The notes beneath the pieces were generated by a model that searched no databases, was not told the DNA's origin, and saw nothing but the letters and a program-made list of their open reading frames with translations. Of a stretch of DNA of 31,187 bases, positions 7,284 to 18,591 are shown piece after piece (the stretch's first letter is position 1; each line of letters begins with the position of its first letter). The DNA is from JAEUIG01 sp046349775. Its GTDB lineage: Bacteria; Planctomycetota; Planctomycetia; Planctomycetales; Planctomycetaceae. A program made the position numbers and the translations under genes. The DNA is taken from the NCBI GenBank assembly GCA_046349775.1, contig JAXMBS010000066.1, positions 1 through 31,187 of the forward strand. Direction: 5' to 3'.

Positions 7284-8546
7284 ATGCGCACCCTGCTGTG
7301 GCTGGTGGCGTTGGCGATCCTGAGTCCATCTGCACTGCTTGCAGAGACGTCGCGTGACGCGGCGGCACGGCTGGGGGTCGATGTCGTCCAGCTCAAGGGG
7401 GGCCGCGAGGTTCGCGGCAGCCTCGTGCAGCACCGGGAGGGAGCAGGCCTGACGATCGCCGTCCGGCGGGCCTGGCTGGCGAAGCGGTACGCCGACTGGC
7501 TGGCCGAACTGGACGCGGCCGCCCAGACCGAACAGCGTGCGGCGCTGGAGTCGGTCATCGAGCGCACGCGGAAGTGGCTGGAAGGGCATCCGGACGATGC
7601 GCGGCTCAAAGCGGTCGTCCAACCCGAACTGGAACGACTGGAAAAGCAGCAGAAGGCCGACAAACCGGCCCCGGCCGAACAGGCCGAGTCGGAATTCGTG
7701 CTGATTCGTGTCCCGGACGATCAGGTCAAGCGGGTGTATGCCCAGCCGGACGAGCGAAAGCGACCGGCCCTCGTTGCCTGGCACGAGCAGATCGACAACG
7801 TGGAAACACAGCCGGTCGACCGGCTCCAGAAGACCCTGGCGGCGAAAAAAATCGACTGGCGGACCGCCTCGGTGGATCTCTCGGACCGTTTGCCGATGAC
7901 CGCCGCCGACAGCGAGCGCGAGTGGGCGGCGCGGACGGCGATCTTCGAATACTCGTACTGCCAGCCGCTGGAATTCCAGGGGACCGGCGATTTCGTCGTC
8001 CGCACCGGCAAGGATGCGGCCGCCCCGGGAGCACTGGAACTGCTCGGCGGCCTGATGCAGGGGGGTGGGCTCGAGGGCGATCTGTCCGGCCTGCTCCAGG
8101 GGGTGCTCGGTCAGGCCGGCAAGCCGCAGCAGCGCCGGACCTGGTTGGACTCCGCCTCAGCGACGGCGGAAACAGAGCAAGTGCGGGGGTTCCGCGTCAC
8201 TCGCACGCAGCAGGACGTCCTGAGCAAGACGGTGACGGTCGAAAACCGGTTTGTGGCCCGGATGCCGGACGGCGAATGGGAATCGGTCTGGATCAATGCC
8301 AGGACGGTTGACGCCTCGCAGGAACGCAAGGATGCGGAAGCGCGCATTCGCCAGGACCCGCAACTCGGCGAAGTGCTCAAGACCGTCGAGGGCCTGGGCC
8401 TCGGGAACCAGATGCAGACCGCGATCCGCTTCGGCGCCGCGACGATGGAAGCGCAGCAGGGAGCCGATACGCAGTTCTTCGAATTCATCGACCGCTACCA
8501 CCAGCGGCTGGATGGTCCGGTGCTGAAGTGGACGAGCAATCAGTGA
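7284..8546 (+). CDS. Secreted protein of unknown function
   Basis: A 420-residue protein that I do not recognise. It starts with a clear Sec signal peptide: a short basic start, a hydrophobic core at about 3-15, and SALLA at 16-20 before the likely cleavage. The next ~110 residues are charged and predicted helical, with a Lys/Glu-rich linker near 115-130. The middle is mixed, and a Gly/Leu-rich stretch (GGLMQGGGLEGDLSG) lies near 255-270. The C-terminal ~130 residues contain repeated basic and acidic patches. GGAG at 7273-7276 is 7 nt before the ATG, supporting this start. It is followed by a dispersed repeat, not by a partner gene. Confidence 0.75.
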   Translation: MRTLLWLVALAILSPSALLAETSRDAAARLGVDVVQLKGGREVRGSLVQHREGAGLTIAVRRAWLAKRYADWLAELDAAAQTEQRAALESVIERTRKWLEGHPDDARLKAVVQPELERLEKQQKADKPAPAEQAESEFVLIRVPDDQVKRVYAQPDERKRPALVAWHEQIDNVETQPVDRLQKTLAAKKIDWRTASVDLSDRLPMTAADSEREWAARTAIFEYSYCQPLEFQGTGDFVVRTGKDAAAPGALELLGGLMQGGGLEGDLSGLLQGVLGQAGKPQQRRTWLDSASATAETEQVRGFRVTRTQQDVLSKTVTVENRFVARMPDGEWESVWINARTVDASQERKDAEARIRQDPQLGEVLKTVEGLGLGNQMQTAIRFGAATMEAQQGADTQFFEFIDRYHQRLDGPVLKWTSNQ

Positions 8547-8550
8547 CGGC

Positions 8551-8730
8551 GGGAGGGCGAGGCTCCCGCCGAGCCGCACGTCTGTGAACGTCGTCGCTCA
8601 AGGACGGACGCGCGAGCGGAATTCCATTCAGCGCAACGGACTTCCACGGAGTTCTCAGCCATCTCTCGTACCGGTCGAGCGATTGGAATGTCCACTCTTC
8701 ATCGCGGCTCCGCAGGAGCGTCGCCCTCCC
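8551..8730. repeat. Second inverted pair of the GC-rich intergenic repeat
   Basis: GGGAGGGCGAGGCTCC (8551-8566) begins 4 nt after the stop codon, and its reverse-oriented partner GGAGCGTCGCCCTCCC ends at 8730. The arms match those at 2454-2536 with one or two differences, but here about 130 bp separates them. No gene was seen in between; the rest of 8547-8763 is unremarkable. Confidence 0.7.
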
Positions 8731-8763
8731 ATGACGCAGCGTCTAAGAATGTGCAATCGTCTC

Positions 8764-10623
8764 TCAATCAAGCGCCGGATTCTCAACTTCCACAAGCTGC
8801 TCAATGTCGCCGCTGGAATCCACTTCCGCGATGACCGTCTCGTGGAACGTATGGTGTCCCAGCACGGTTCGTGAGGCATCGCTGCCATCCAGCGTGTGGA
8901 AGTAGAGCCACTGGGCATCGCCGATGCGCCAGCGGATGCCGAGGGCTTCCGCCGCGCTGAGCGCCCGGCCATTCTCCGCGACGGTCAGTTGCCGCCATTG
9001 GACCGCCGCCTTGCGTCGGGCCGGAGACCAGTCGATGAGCAGCGGGCAGGCGATCCGCGGTCCGCGAGAACGGCCGATGAGAGTCAATCTGTTCCCATTG
9101 ATGTCCAGTCGGCCGTCTGCCTTCTGGATCGACTCCTGGGGCTGCCCAGAATCCGCGTGCCGATCAGCGGGCCGGTGCGCAGCGACCATTCGCGAGTGAG
9201 TGCGTCCTGCTTGGCGGCGGCGCCGGAAACCAGGGGGAGGGACAGCGTGTGTTCAATTCCGACTTCTCCGGCGGCGTCCACGCTGTCGCACAACAGCAGA
9301 AAGTGATCGTCGCGCGACAGCAACGCCTGTCGCAGCAGATTGCGGCCGTCGCTGGCGGACTGCCGGAGTTCGACATAATCGGCCGTCGAATCGGAGAACC
9401 AGCAGACGCACTCCCAACCGGCCGACCAGGCCAGCTCGCCGGTTTTGCCGAACTTCGTCGTGCCACTCCATTCGCCCGACAGCACCGGCGCGCCGAGGGC
9501 CGTCAATTCGATGCGGGGCTGCGCGCCGTCGAAGGCGATCGTACAGGCATCGGCCCCGATGCCCCAGTTGTTACGCAGGCAGGCGAGCTGCGCGGAATCA
9601 GACTGTGAACCGGGGCGATGCTTCCGCTTGAATCGCGGCGCGACCGACGTGCGGTGCAGTTCGTTGCGCCGGGTCGGATGGGTATTGGCCACGTTGGCCG
9701 CCAGCAGTGCGGCGCGGTGCGTTTTTTTGAATCCGGCCGTCTTTACCGCGGCACGCGGCAGTCCGGACGCAGGAGGAATATCGTCGGCACACAGTGCGGT
9801 GCGGCCGTCGGGGCGTAGCAACGCGGTCGTCCGCAGGACGAGTTGCCTGTAGCGCTGCCGCGCGTCGCGGTTGCGCCAGTCGTCGTCGGCGAGTGCACCA
9901 ATGGCTGTTGCGCGGGTGAACGGGGCCAGACTCAGGGGCAGCCGGTCGAGCAGCGCGGGTGCGAGGATGGCCATCTTCATCGCAGAGGTGCGCCCGGCAA
10001 CTCGCGCCCTGGTGTTCAGCAGCAGGGCGCCGGGCCTGGCGGGCGTCGCGCAGCCGGTGGAACAGAATGCCATACGTCCAGGGGACTTCGCCCAGCAGGA
10101 CCGCACGCTGTTCGGGTGTCGGCCGGCCGGCGAGCTGCGGCGGCGTTTCGAGCACGCGGCGCATTGCGTTCCGTGAAACGCCACAACCGCCAGACCAGAT
10201 CAGCATCCTGAGCTGGCTCGCGAAGCAACAGCGACGCACAGCAGGATCTCGAAGCCGTGTAGCGCGGCGGCAGTCTGCAGGCGGTCGAGTGCCTCGCCCG
10301 GCCACGAGCGGCCCGGCGTTGGCGGGACTTTCGGGACGGCTGGCCTGGACCCGGCGCGTCGGCGAGGAGCTCAGCCAGCATTTGGCTGCGATCGGTGACA
10401 GGAAACGCCTGCTGCGACCAGAGCGCTGTTCGTGCGTTGACAAGGCGTGCCGCTGCGCACGGTCGATGTCCCGGTATGGCCGCTCTTTCCAGAGTGCCCG
10501 CGTAAAACTCGACGCGTCGTCGGCCTCAAATGCTTCAACGAGCGCACGCGGCGCAGAACGTCGGAACTGGAGAATCGCAGATTTTCGAGACGGCAGCGCT
10601 CGCCGCACGGCAGCATCAGACAT
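8764..10623 (-). pseudogene. Frame-broken gene of unknown function (about 600 residues)
   Basis: Protein-like sequence runs leftward from about 10623 to a TGA at 8764-8766 but jumps between frames several times. The longest clean part (about 9980-9145) includes a beta-rich stretch with motifs WECVCWFSDS and LLSRDDHFLLLCDSV. At about 9144 one C is missing in a C run; adding it joins the part to a good C-terminal segment ending in ENPALD. Between 10.0 and 10.6 kb at least three more shifts are needed. The C-terminal beta-sandwich impression recalls heparinase II/III-like proteins, but I cannot show this. The start is uncertain: ATG at 10623 is only the best guess. The type of breaks suggests sequence error rather than an old pseudogene. 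Confidence 0.5.
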
Positions 10624-10692
10624 CGGAAGCCAGTCAGTCCGCAGGGTGGTCGCAATTCAGGCCATCACAGGCGACCGACAGCGTAGCGGGGC

Positions 10693-10765
10693 CAATGTCC
10701 ATGGTCCATTGTCGATTGAATTTGGTCCGTGCCACTTCTTCACAATCGACGATGGACCAAGAACT
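10693..10765. repeat. Inverted 7-bp tandem repeats downstream of lepA
   Basis: Heptamers CAATGTC and CATGGTC, with further variants, run from 10693 to 10727; the reverse-oriented set (TCGACGA, TGGACCA) runs from about 10738 to 10765. The arms can pair through TGGTCCAT/ATGGACCA. The block starts directly after the lepA stop at 10771 (read leftward) and could act as its transcript end. Confidence 0.65.
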
Positions 10766-10770
10766 GTTCG

Positions 10771-12573
<1,803 letters not shown>

Positions 12574-12578
12574 GGGGA

Positions 12579-12613
12579 GGATTCGGGAGTCAGGATTCAG
12601 GGTCCGTGTTCAG
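12579..12613. repeat. 7-bp tandem repeats upstream of lepA
   Basis: Five consecutive heptamers related to GGATTCG and GGAGTCA begin 6 bp from the lepA start codon. A second heptamer run lies at 12766-12793 in the same intergenic space. Confidence 0.6.
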
Positions 12614-12765
12614 CGAAGTTTAGCCGCGACTCCCGGAGGAGCCGGCCGCCACGACCTGCGCGCGCACTTTCGCCGGCGGTCCGGGAAGCGAGGAATTATA
12701 GGGAATGGGGCGGACCGGAGAGTAGACGAACCGGTCGGCCATACAGCAAAAGCGACGCCCCGTTC

Positions 12766-12793
12766 GACTTTCGAGGTTCGAATTTCGGATTTC
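12766..12793. repeat. 7-bp tandem repeats at the 3' end of the MFS gene
   Basis: Four heptamers (GACTTTC, GAGGTTC and two similar) run from 12766 to 12793 and end 6 bp before the MFS stop codon at 12799. Confidence 0.6.
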
Positions 12794-12798
12794 CCCCG

Positions 12799-14385
12799 CT
12801 ATTCCATCAAATCTTCCGCCGGCTCCGGCAGCCAGAAGCTGAGCAGCAGCCCGACAACGTACACCGCCGTGCCGATGATCGCCGCCGTCAGGGCCAGCCG
12901 CTCCGGCCCCTTGGCGCCCGGCATGAACTCCATCGCGGCCAGGTTGCTGGTCACCCAGGCGAACGACGTGCCGATCATCCGGCCGCCAATATTCGCCGCG
13001 AAACTCTCGCCGGTCCCCCGCAGGTGGACCGGATACACGCGCGGGAGGTAGTTCCCCCAGAAGCTGAACTGACCGACCGTCAACAGACCGGCCAGAAAGA
13101 TGCCGATCTGCAGCAACGTGAGGCTGTGGGTCGCCGCGTATCCGAACACGAACGGCATCACGAGCAGGCCCGGCACCTGGAAGATGCGGATCAGCCTGCG
13201 CTGGCTGAGGATCCGCACCACGAGGACCGCCAGCAGGAAACGGCCGAACAGCCCGCCCACCTCCTGCACCTTCGTCACTTGCGCCGCGGTTTCCTGCTCG
13301 GTCGCCCCTTTGATCTGCCGCTCAACCTTGGCGCGCTCTTCTGCCAGAACCTTGTCTCTGTCGGCGGGATCGGCGGCCGCGATCTTTTTCTGGACCGGCG
13401 GCGCGGCCAGCGCCTTGTCGATCTGCGCTTTGGCCGCCTCGCTGCCGAGCCGCTGCTTCACGTTGGCCTGGACTTCCGGCAGTCCGGGCACAATCTGTGG
13501 AATGTGCTGAATCGCCCCGAACGCCGCCCCAAAGCTGAGCGCGAACATCAGCGTGGTGATGATCGTCGTGCGCTTTAGTTTCGGAGAAAACAGTTCGCCA
13601 ATGCTCGGCCGGTGCAGGGTGCCGGCATCCTTCTTCGACTGCCACGCCGGCGACTCCGGCAGGAACGGGCGGATGAGGATCAGCGGGATCGCCGGAATCA
13701 GGCCGGACATGAGCGTATACCGCCAGGCGGCATGGCCGTTGAATTCAGCACCGGCAGCGCCCATGTCGAGCAGGAACTGCGGAAACGGAATGTTCGGTAA
13801 TTGCAGCGCCGGCAATTGCAGACCGAAGAACATGTTGGCCGGCTGATTCAGCGACCAGGCGGCGGCCAGGGAATTTGCAAACGCGACGAGCAGGCCGCCG
13901 ACCGACGAAAATGCCTGCGTGTAGCCGAGGACCCGCTCGCGCTGATCACGTTCGGGGAACAGTTCCGCCAGCCAGGCGACGGCGGCGACGAACTCGACGC
14001 ACACCCCGATGAATACAAAGCAACGGAAGAACAGCAGCATCCAGATCGACGTCGAGAACCCGGCGGCAAACGCGGCGAAGGCGTAGATCAGGATGCTCCA
14101 CGTCAGCACGCGGCGGCGACCGAGCCGGTCTGTCAGGTACCCGCCGACCAGCCCGAACAGTCCACCGGCAATCGCGGGGATGAAAAACAACCGGCCGACC
14201 CACATCTGGAACTCCGGGCTGCCCGGCACGACCGCCTTGCCGACCAGCTCCTGCAGGGCCGGACGGACGATCAGCGGCAGCATCAGCAGTTCGTAGATGT
14301 CGAAAGCAAAACCGATCGAGGCGATGATGCAGATCAGCCAGGCCACCGCGTTCATCGGCGTCTTGGCAGGGCGGGCGTCGCTCAT
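12799..14385 (-). CDS. Major facilitator superfamily transporter
   Basis: A 528-residue inner-membrane transporter with about twelve hydrophobic segments. The loop 2-3 signature DRLGRRR near residues 86-92 and the PESPAW motif after TM6 are MFS hallmarks seen in the sugar- and aromatic-acid-porter branches; the substrate is unknown. Two loops are unusually long: about 40 residues rich in Pro and Leu between TM5 and TM6, and about 75 charged, helical residues (about 300-376, Lys/Glu/Ala-rich) between TM7 and TM8. The second should face the periplasm in the standard topology. The ATG at 14385 is preferred over the GTG two codons upstream; neither has a clear Shine-Dalgarno. It lies between lepA and the M16 protease on the same strand. 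Confidence 0.88.
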   Translation of the reverse strand: MSDARPAKTPMNAVAWLICIIASIGFAFDIYELLMLPLIVRPALQELVGKAVVPGSPEFQMWVGRLFFIPAIAGGLFGLVGGYLTDRLGRRRVLTWSILIYAFAAFAAGFSTSIWMLLFFRCFVFIGVCVEFVAAVAWLAELFPERDQRERVLGYTQAFSSVGGLLVAFANSLAAAWSLNQPANMFFGLQLPALQLPNIPFPQFLLDMGAAGAEFNGHAAWRYTLMSGLIPAIPLILIRPFLPESPAWQSKKDAGTLHRPSIGELFSPKLKRTTIITTLMFALSFGAAFGAIQHIPQIVPGLPEVQANVKQRLGSEAAKAQIDKALAAPPVQKKIAAADPADRDKVLAEERAKVERQIKGATEQETAAQVTKVQEVGGLFGRFLLAVLVVRILSQRRLIRIFQVPGLLVMPFVFGYAATHSLTLLQIGIFLAGLLTVGQFSFWGNYLPRVYPVHLRGTGESFAANIGGRMIGTSFAWVTSNLAAMEFMPGAKGPERLALTAAIIGTAVYVVGLLLSFWLPEPAEDLME

Positions 14386-14427
14386 GGGCACGGAGAGGCA
14401 GGACTCGGGAGGGATATTCGGGTGGCA

Positions 14428-14453
14428 CGTCCCTTCGCAACGCGAAGGGCGTG
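14428..14453. terminator. Palindrome between the M16 protease and MFS genes
   Basis: CCCTTCGC (14431-14438) and GCGAAGGG (14442-14449) form a perfect 8-bp stem with loop AAC, extended by ACG/CGT around a bulged T. It lies in the 261-bp gap after the M16 stop (leftward reading) and could end that transcript or be a dispersed palindrome; no U-run follows. Confidence 0.45.
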
Positions 14454-14646
14454 GCTCTGGCAGTCAACCGGCTCGCTGGACATGGCGGGCAGCTCCGGCC
14501 AGTGGTCGGCACGCAGACGCTGCTACAGAATGGAGGGGTAGGAGCGAAGTTGCAACCGTGCGCGCAATCCAGCCCGGCCGCTGAGGAGCGACCGGGCTGT
14601 GAGTCTTCACGCCATCCCTCCCGGCGCGCCGGGACTGAAGCCTCTG

Positions 14647-17412
14647 TTACTTTCCCGCGCCTGACGGGGCAGACTCGGCGGCCACTTTCGCCTTCGACAT
14701 GTCGCCGGCAACGGCCGCCGGTATGCGGTCCGGGTTGATGTTCCGCTTCCACGCAGCGCCAATTTCTGCGGTCGTCAACGACTGGATCCGTTTTTCCAAA
14801 TCCGCGTAGTACTGCATCGTCCGGCCCGTTTCGAGCGTGCTGCCCAGCAAGCGCGTCAACGTCGCGTCGTCGGTCCGTTCCGTCTTTTGCGACTCCAGCC
14901 AGCCGGTCCGGCCGTCCTCAAGCTCCTTGGCCGTGACGCCGTGCTCGAGCATCTTTTGCAACTCTTCGCTGATCGCCGCTTCGACTTTGTCGATGTTCTG
15001 CGGATTCATGATGGCATACATCCCCAGCGTCGCACGCTCATCCAGCGACTGGGCCGTGAAGAACGCGCCGACGCCGTAGGAAAGGCCTTCTTCCTGCCGG
15101 ACGCGGTCCCCCAGCCGCGACGAGAGTCCCCCGCCGCCGAAGATGTCCGTCCCGATCACCAGCGGCGCATAGTCGCTGTCGGTATCGCTCAGGGGTATCA
15201 CCGTCGCCGCGAAGTAGACGGCATTCTCCTTGTCCGGCGTATTGATGTCCGTGTGCTTGCTCGTCAGTTCGATCCGGCCTTCCTTGGGCAAGCGCGCATA
15301 GTGGGCCGATGCCTGCCAGCCGGCAAAGAGCCCGTCGAGCAGCGGGCGAATCTGGTCAGGATCGAAATCGCCGACAACGGAGAGTTCGCCGTTCGCGCCC
15401 CCCAGATACTCGGAATACGCCTTGACCAGGTCCGCCTGTTTGACAGCCTTCCAACGCTTGATGCTCTCGGGAAACGACGGGACGTAGCGCGGATCGTCGG
15501 TCGGATAGGGGTTAATGATCTGCTGGATCGCCTTTTGGGAGAGCATCTGCGGATCGTTGAGATGCTTTTCCAGTGCGGACAGCATCTGCGTACGGCGGAT
15601 TTCGAATTCCGATTCCGGGAATGTCGGCTCGCGCAGGATCTGCCGCAACACGTCGAGGACGGCCGGCAGGTCCGCACGCCGTGTCTCGACCTGGAACGTG
15701 GCCTCTCCGGCAACTCCGAGCGGCATGATTCTCGCACGGTTCTTGTTGAGCAAATCTTCGATCTGCTGCCGCGTCAGCTGCTTTGTGCCGCGCATCATCA
15801 TGGCGGGGAGTGCTTCGCACGCGGTCGTCAGCCCCTGAAGGTTCTTGAGGTCTCCGTACCGCAGTGTCAGGCGCAAATGTACGGCTTCACCGCGTGTCTT
15901 CTTCGGCAACAGTGCCGTCTTCATGCCTCCGGCGAGCTTGATCCGCTGCGTGCGGGATTCGATGCTCTCCGGCGAGACGTCGAAGGATTCGCCCTGGGCG
16001 ATCGCCTCGCGGCCCTTATAGTCGCCGATCATCGACGCCAGTTCCGGCGTCTGTGGAATCGTGATCCGTTCCGCCTCTTTCGTCGGAATGAAGATGCCGG
16101 TGGTGCGGTTGTTCTCCTGCAGGTACTTCTTCGCGACAGCCTGTACGCTGGCGGGAGTCACCTGCTCCAGCCGATCGCGATACAGGAAGATCAGCCGCCA
16201 GTCCCCCTGCGAAGCCCAGTCACTGAGCTGGATTGCCACGCTGGCGGAATTCGACATCGCCAGCTCCCACTCCTTCATCCAGTACGTTTTGGCGCGTTCG
16301 ACTTCCTCTTCGGTGACGCCTTTCTCGGCCAGGGTTTCCACGACTTCCGTCATCGTGGTCAGGACGTCGTACGGATCGTTGCCCGGCGCCACTTCGGCCG
16401 AGAGCCGCAGGACGCCCGGATCGTGCAGCGCATACGCGGCGCCCAGCACACTTGCCGCGCGCTTGGTCTCGACCAGCGCCTTGTAGAGCCGGCCCGCCGG
16501 TGCCGCCGTGAGGATGTTCTCCAGGACATCCACCGAGGGATAGTCCGGATGCGGACCGGCGCAGATGTGATACATCAGTCCCACCGTCGCCACGTCGCCG
16601 ACTCGCCGCAGTGTCACCTGCCGCGGACCATCCTGCGCCGGTTCTTCCGTGTAGGTGTTTTCGAGCTTGCGATCGGGACGCGGGATCTTCCCGAAGTACT
16701 TGTCGATCAGCGCCAGCGCCTCTTTGGGATCGAACTGTCCGGCGACTGTCACGATCGCGTTATCCGGCTGGTAGAATCGCTTGTAGAATCGCTGCAGGCT
16801 TTCGATCGGCACACGTTCGATGTCTGCGCGGTTACCGATCGTTGATTTGCCGTAGTTGTGCCACTCGTAGGCGGTGGCAAACATCCGCTGCAACAGAATC
16901 CGGCCCGGAGAGTTTTCCCCCGATTCGAATTCGTTACGAACGACCGTCATCTCGGTCGTCAGGTCGTCGCCATAGACGTAACTCCCCACCAGGCGATCCG
17001 CCTCCAGTCCGATGGCGAATTCCAGGTTGTCTGAGGAAGCCGGGAGCGTCTCGTAATAGTTGGTGCGGTCGAGCCAGGTCGTGCCGTTGAAGTCGGCGCC
17101 GTGGTCCTTGAGCGCTTTGGGCACGTTCGGATGGCCGGGCGCCCCCTTGAACAGCATGTGCTCCAGGAGGTGCGCCATGCCGGCTTCGCCGTAGCCTTCG
17201 TGCCGCGAGCCGACGAGGACCGTCATATTGACGGTCACCTGCGGCTTGGAGGGGTCCGGGAACAACAGCACCCGCAGGCCGTTGTTCAAACGGTATTCGG
17301 AGATGCCTTCGACGGAGGTGACCATCACAGGCTCGGCCGCCTTGGTCCGGAGGGTGGTGAGCATCGCAATCCCTGCTGTGAGGAACAGAACCAGCGTGCG
17401 CAGTCTGCACAT
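14647..17412 (-). CDS. Secreted M16-family zinc metallopeptidase (two-domain, pitrilysin type)
   Basis: A 921-residue insulinase-like peptidase. A Sec signal peptide covers about residues 1-25 (MCRLRT, hydrophobic core, KAAEP), so it acts outside the cytoplasm. The inverted zinc motif HLLEH is at 81-85, with Glu154 and Glu161 seven residues apart as in pitrilysin, so the N-terminal M16 half should be active. The C-terminal half (from about 500) repeats the fold without the zinc motif, as in the usual active/inactive pair. It would degrade peptides or misfolded proteins. The ATG at 17412 is chosen because it places the signal peptide at the start; an in-frame opening at 17511 adds 33 residues. 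A long antisense frame (14887-16845) is a composition shadow. Confidence 0.92.
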   Translation of the reverse strand: MCRLRTLVLFLTAGIAMLTTLRTKAAEPVMVTSVEGISEYRLNNGLRVLLFPDPSKPQVTVNMTVLVGSRHEGYGEAGMAHLLEHMLFKGAPGHPNVPKALKDHGADFNGTTWLDRTNYYETLPASSDNLEFAIGLEADRLVGSYVYGDDLTTEMTVVRNEFESGENSPGRILLQRMFATAYEWHNYGKSTIGNRADIERVPIESLQRFYKRFYQPDNAIVTVAGQFDPKEALALIDKYFGKIPRPDRKLENTYTEEPAQDGPRQVTLRRVGDVATVGLMYHICAGPHPDYPSVDVLENILTAAPAGRLYKALVETKRAASVLGAAYALHDPGVLRLSAEVAPGNDPYDVLTTMTEVVETLAEKGVTEEEVERAKTYWMKEWELAMSNSASVAIQLSDWASQGDWRLIFLYRDRLEQVTPASVQAVAKKYLQENNRTTGIFIPTKEAERITIPQTPELASMIGDYKGREAIAQGESFDVSPESIESRTQRIKLAGGMKTALLPKKTRGEAVHLRLTLRYGDLKNLQGLTTACEALPAMMMRGTKQLTRQQIEDLLNKNRARIMPLGVAGEATFQVETRRADLPAVLDVLRQILREPTFPESEFEIRRTQMLSALEKHLNDPQMLSQKAIQQIINPYPTDDPRYVPSFPESIKRWKAVKQADLVKAYSEYLGGANGELSVVGDFDPDQIRPLLDGLFAGWQASAHYARLPKEGRIELTSKHTDINTPDKENAVYFAATVIPLSDTDSDYAPLVIGTDIFGGGGLSSRLGDRVRQEEGLSYGVGAFFTAQSLDERATLGMYAIMNPQNIDKVEAAISEELQKMLEHGVTAKELEDGRTGWLESQKTERTDDATLTRLLGSTLETGRTMQYYADLEKRIQSLTTAEIGAAWKRNINPDRIPAAVAGDMSKAKVAAESAPSGAGK

Positions 17413-17613
17413 GTTGAACAGCCTTGATCCGACAAGGACGAACGCAGCGCCGCGCAACGACGGCGGCGAAAACAACGCTAAGCCGGCCGGAGGCGACCGC
17501 GTCGTGCGCAATCAATCATTCGGTGTCCGAATGGTAGCAGCCGGCCCCCGGCAATCAATTCCGGGTCGGTTGGGCAGCACGGATCAAACAGCCGGATTGC
17601 TGAACGCGGTGCC

Positions 17614-18534
17614 TTATGTCCGCAGGCGACGGAAAAAAATCTCCACCGCCGCCAGCAGCAGACCCATCGCCAGCCCCATCACGTGACACACGTTGGCCAC
17701 CTGTCCCACGACACCGAACCAGCACACGATCAGCCAGACGGTCATCATCATGGCTGACTCGCGCGAGATCTGCAGTCCGAATTCCGGCGCCACGCGCCCC
17801 ATCAGCCAGACATAGCCGAACATCCCGTACACCACGCCCGACAATCCGCCGAACCGCGGGCCGCTGACCGCATATTGCGCGACGTTCGACACAATCGCCG
17901 TCAGCAGGATGCCCAACAGCAGCCGCCACGAACCGCGTTCCCGCTCGATCATGCTGCTCAGGACAATGCCCAGAAACAGATTCCCGATCAGATGCATCGG
18001 GTCCATGTGCAGGAAGATCGGTGTCACCAGTCGCCAGACCTGGCCGCGCCGCACTTCGTCGAGCGCTCTGAGCGGCACGGCATAGCGGACTTGACGGTTG
18101 ACCACCGGCACTTCGATCCGCGTCTCGATCTGGATCGCCTGCGTCACCTCTTCGTTCTTGCCGAACCCGGCGAACAACGTGACCAGGATGCACAGCGCCA
18201 CGACGAAAAACGTCACCGGCGTCTGCTGCCAGGCCGGCCGTTCCCAGCGCTCACGCAAGTGGATCGTCTGCTTCGCGGCCGCCACGACCGCCTCCACTTC
18301 GGCATCGCGTTTGGCGCGCGCCGCTCCGGCGGCGTCGGAGTACTTCGGGTCATGCGGCGCCGCCTGAAAGGCCGCCAGTTCCTGGCGTCCCCGCTCGAGC
18401 TGATCCTCGTTCAGCGACCAGATCTCCCAGGCGCCGTCGTGACCCGAGACCCGATTCTCGATTTTGAGCGTGTACAGATAGTCGGACAGGGCCCGCGCGT
18501 CCCGTTCGCTGCTCAGTGTGCCGATGCGCCGCAT
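17614..18534 (-). CDS. Rhomboid-family intramembrane serine protease (GlpG-like)
   Basis: A 306-residue rhomboid. The first ~100 residues are soluble and resemble the GlpG cytoplasmic domain. Six or so membrane helices follow. The catalytic dyad is Ser232 in GLSGVVYG and His284 in NVCHVMG; His181 and Asn185 in HLIGN match the oxyanion residues His150 and Asn154 of E. coli GlpG. It should cleave membrane proteins within their helices; the substrate is not evident. It is followed on the same strand by the M16 protease (201 bp) and preceded by a TGS-domain GTPase (58 bp), so it may be co-transcribed with the latter. Confidence 0.93.
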   Translation of the reverse strand: MRRIGTLSSERDARALSDYLYTLKIENRVSGHDGAWEIWSLNEDQLERGRQELAAFQAAPHDPKYSDAAGAARAKRDAEVEAVVAAAKQTIHLRERWERPAWQQTPVTFFVVALCILVTLFAGFGKNEEVTQAIQIETRIEVPVVNRQVRYAVPLRALDEVRRGQVWRLVTPIFLHMDPMHLIGNLFLGIVLSSMIERERGSWRLLLGILLTAIVSNVAQYAVSGPRFGGLSGVVYGMFGYVWLMGRVAPEFGLQISRESAMMMTVWLIVCWFGVVGQVANVCHVMGLAMGLLLAAVEIFFRRLRT

Positions 18535-18540
18535 GAGGGA

Positions 18541-18575
18541 GAGGTCAGAACCCAGAAGTCGGAGGTCAGGGGATG
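18541..18575. repeat. 7-bp tandem repeats between GTPase and rhomboid genes
   Basis: Five heptamers, two of them identical (GAGGTCA at 18541-18547 and 18562-18568), fill the short space between the GTPase stop and the rhomboid start. Confidence 0.6.
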
Positions 18576-18591
18576 GCGGTCGGCAGATCAG

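Noticed and set aside
14887..16845. 652-codon antisense frame over the M16 peptidase
   Set aside because: No recognisable motif and biased composition; the sense frame is a clear peptidase with signal peptide and zinc site.
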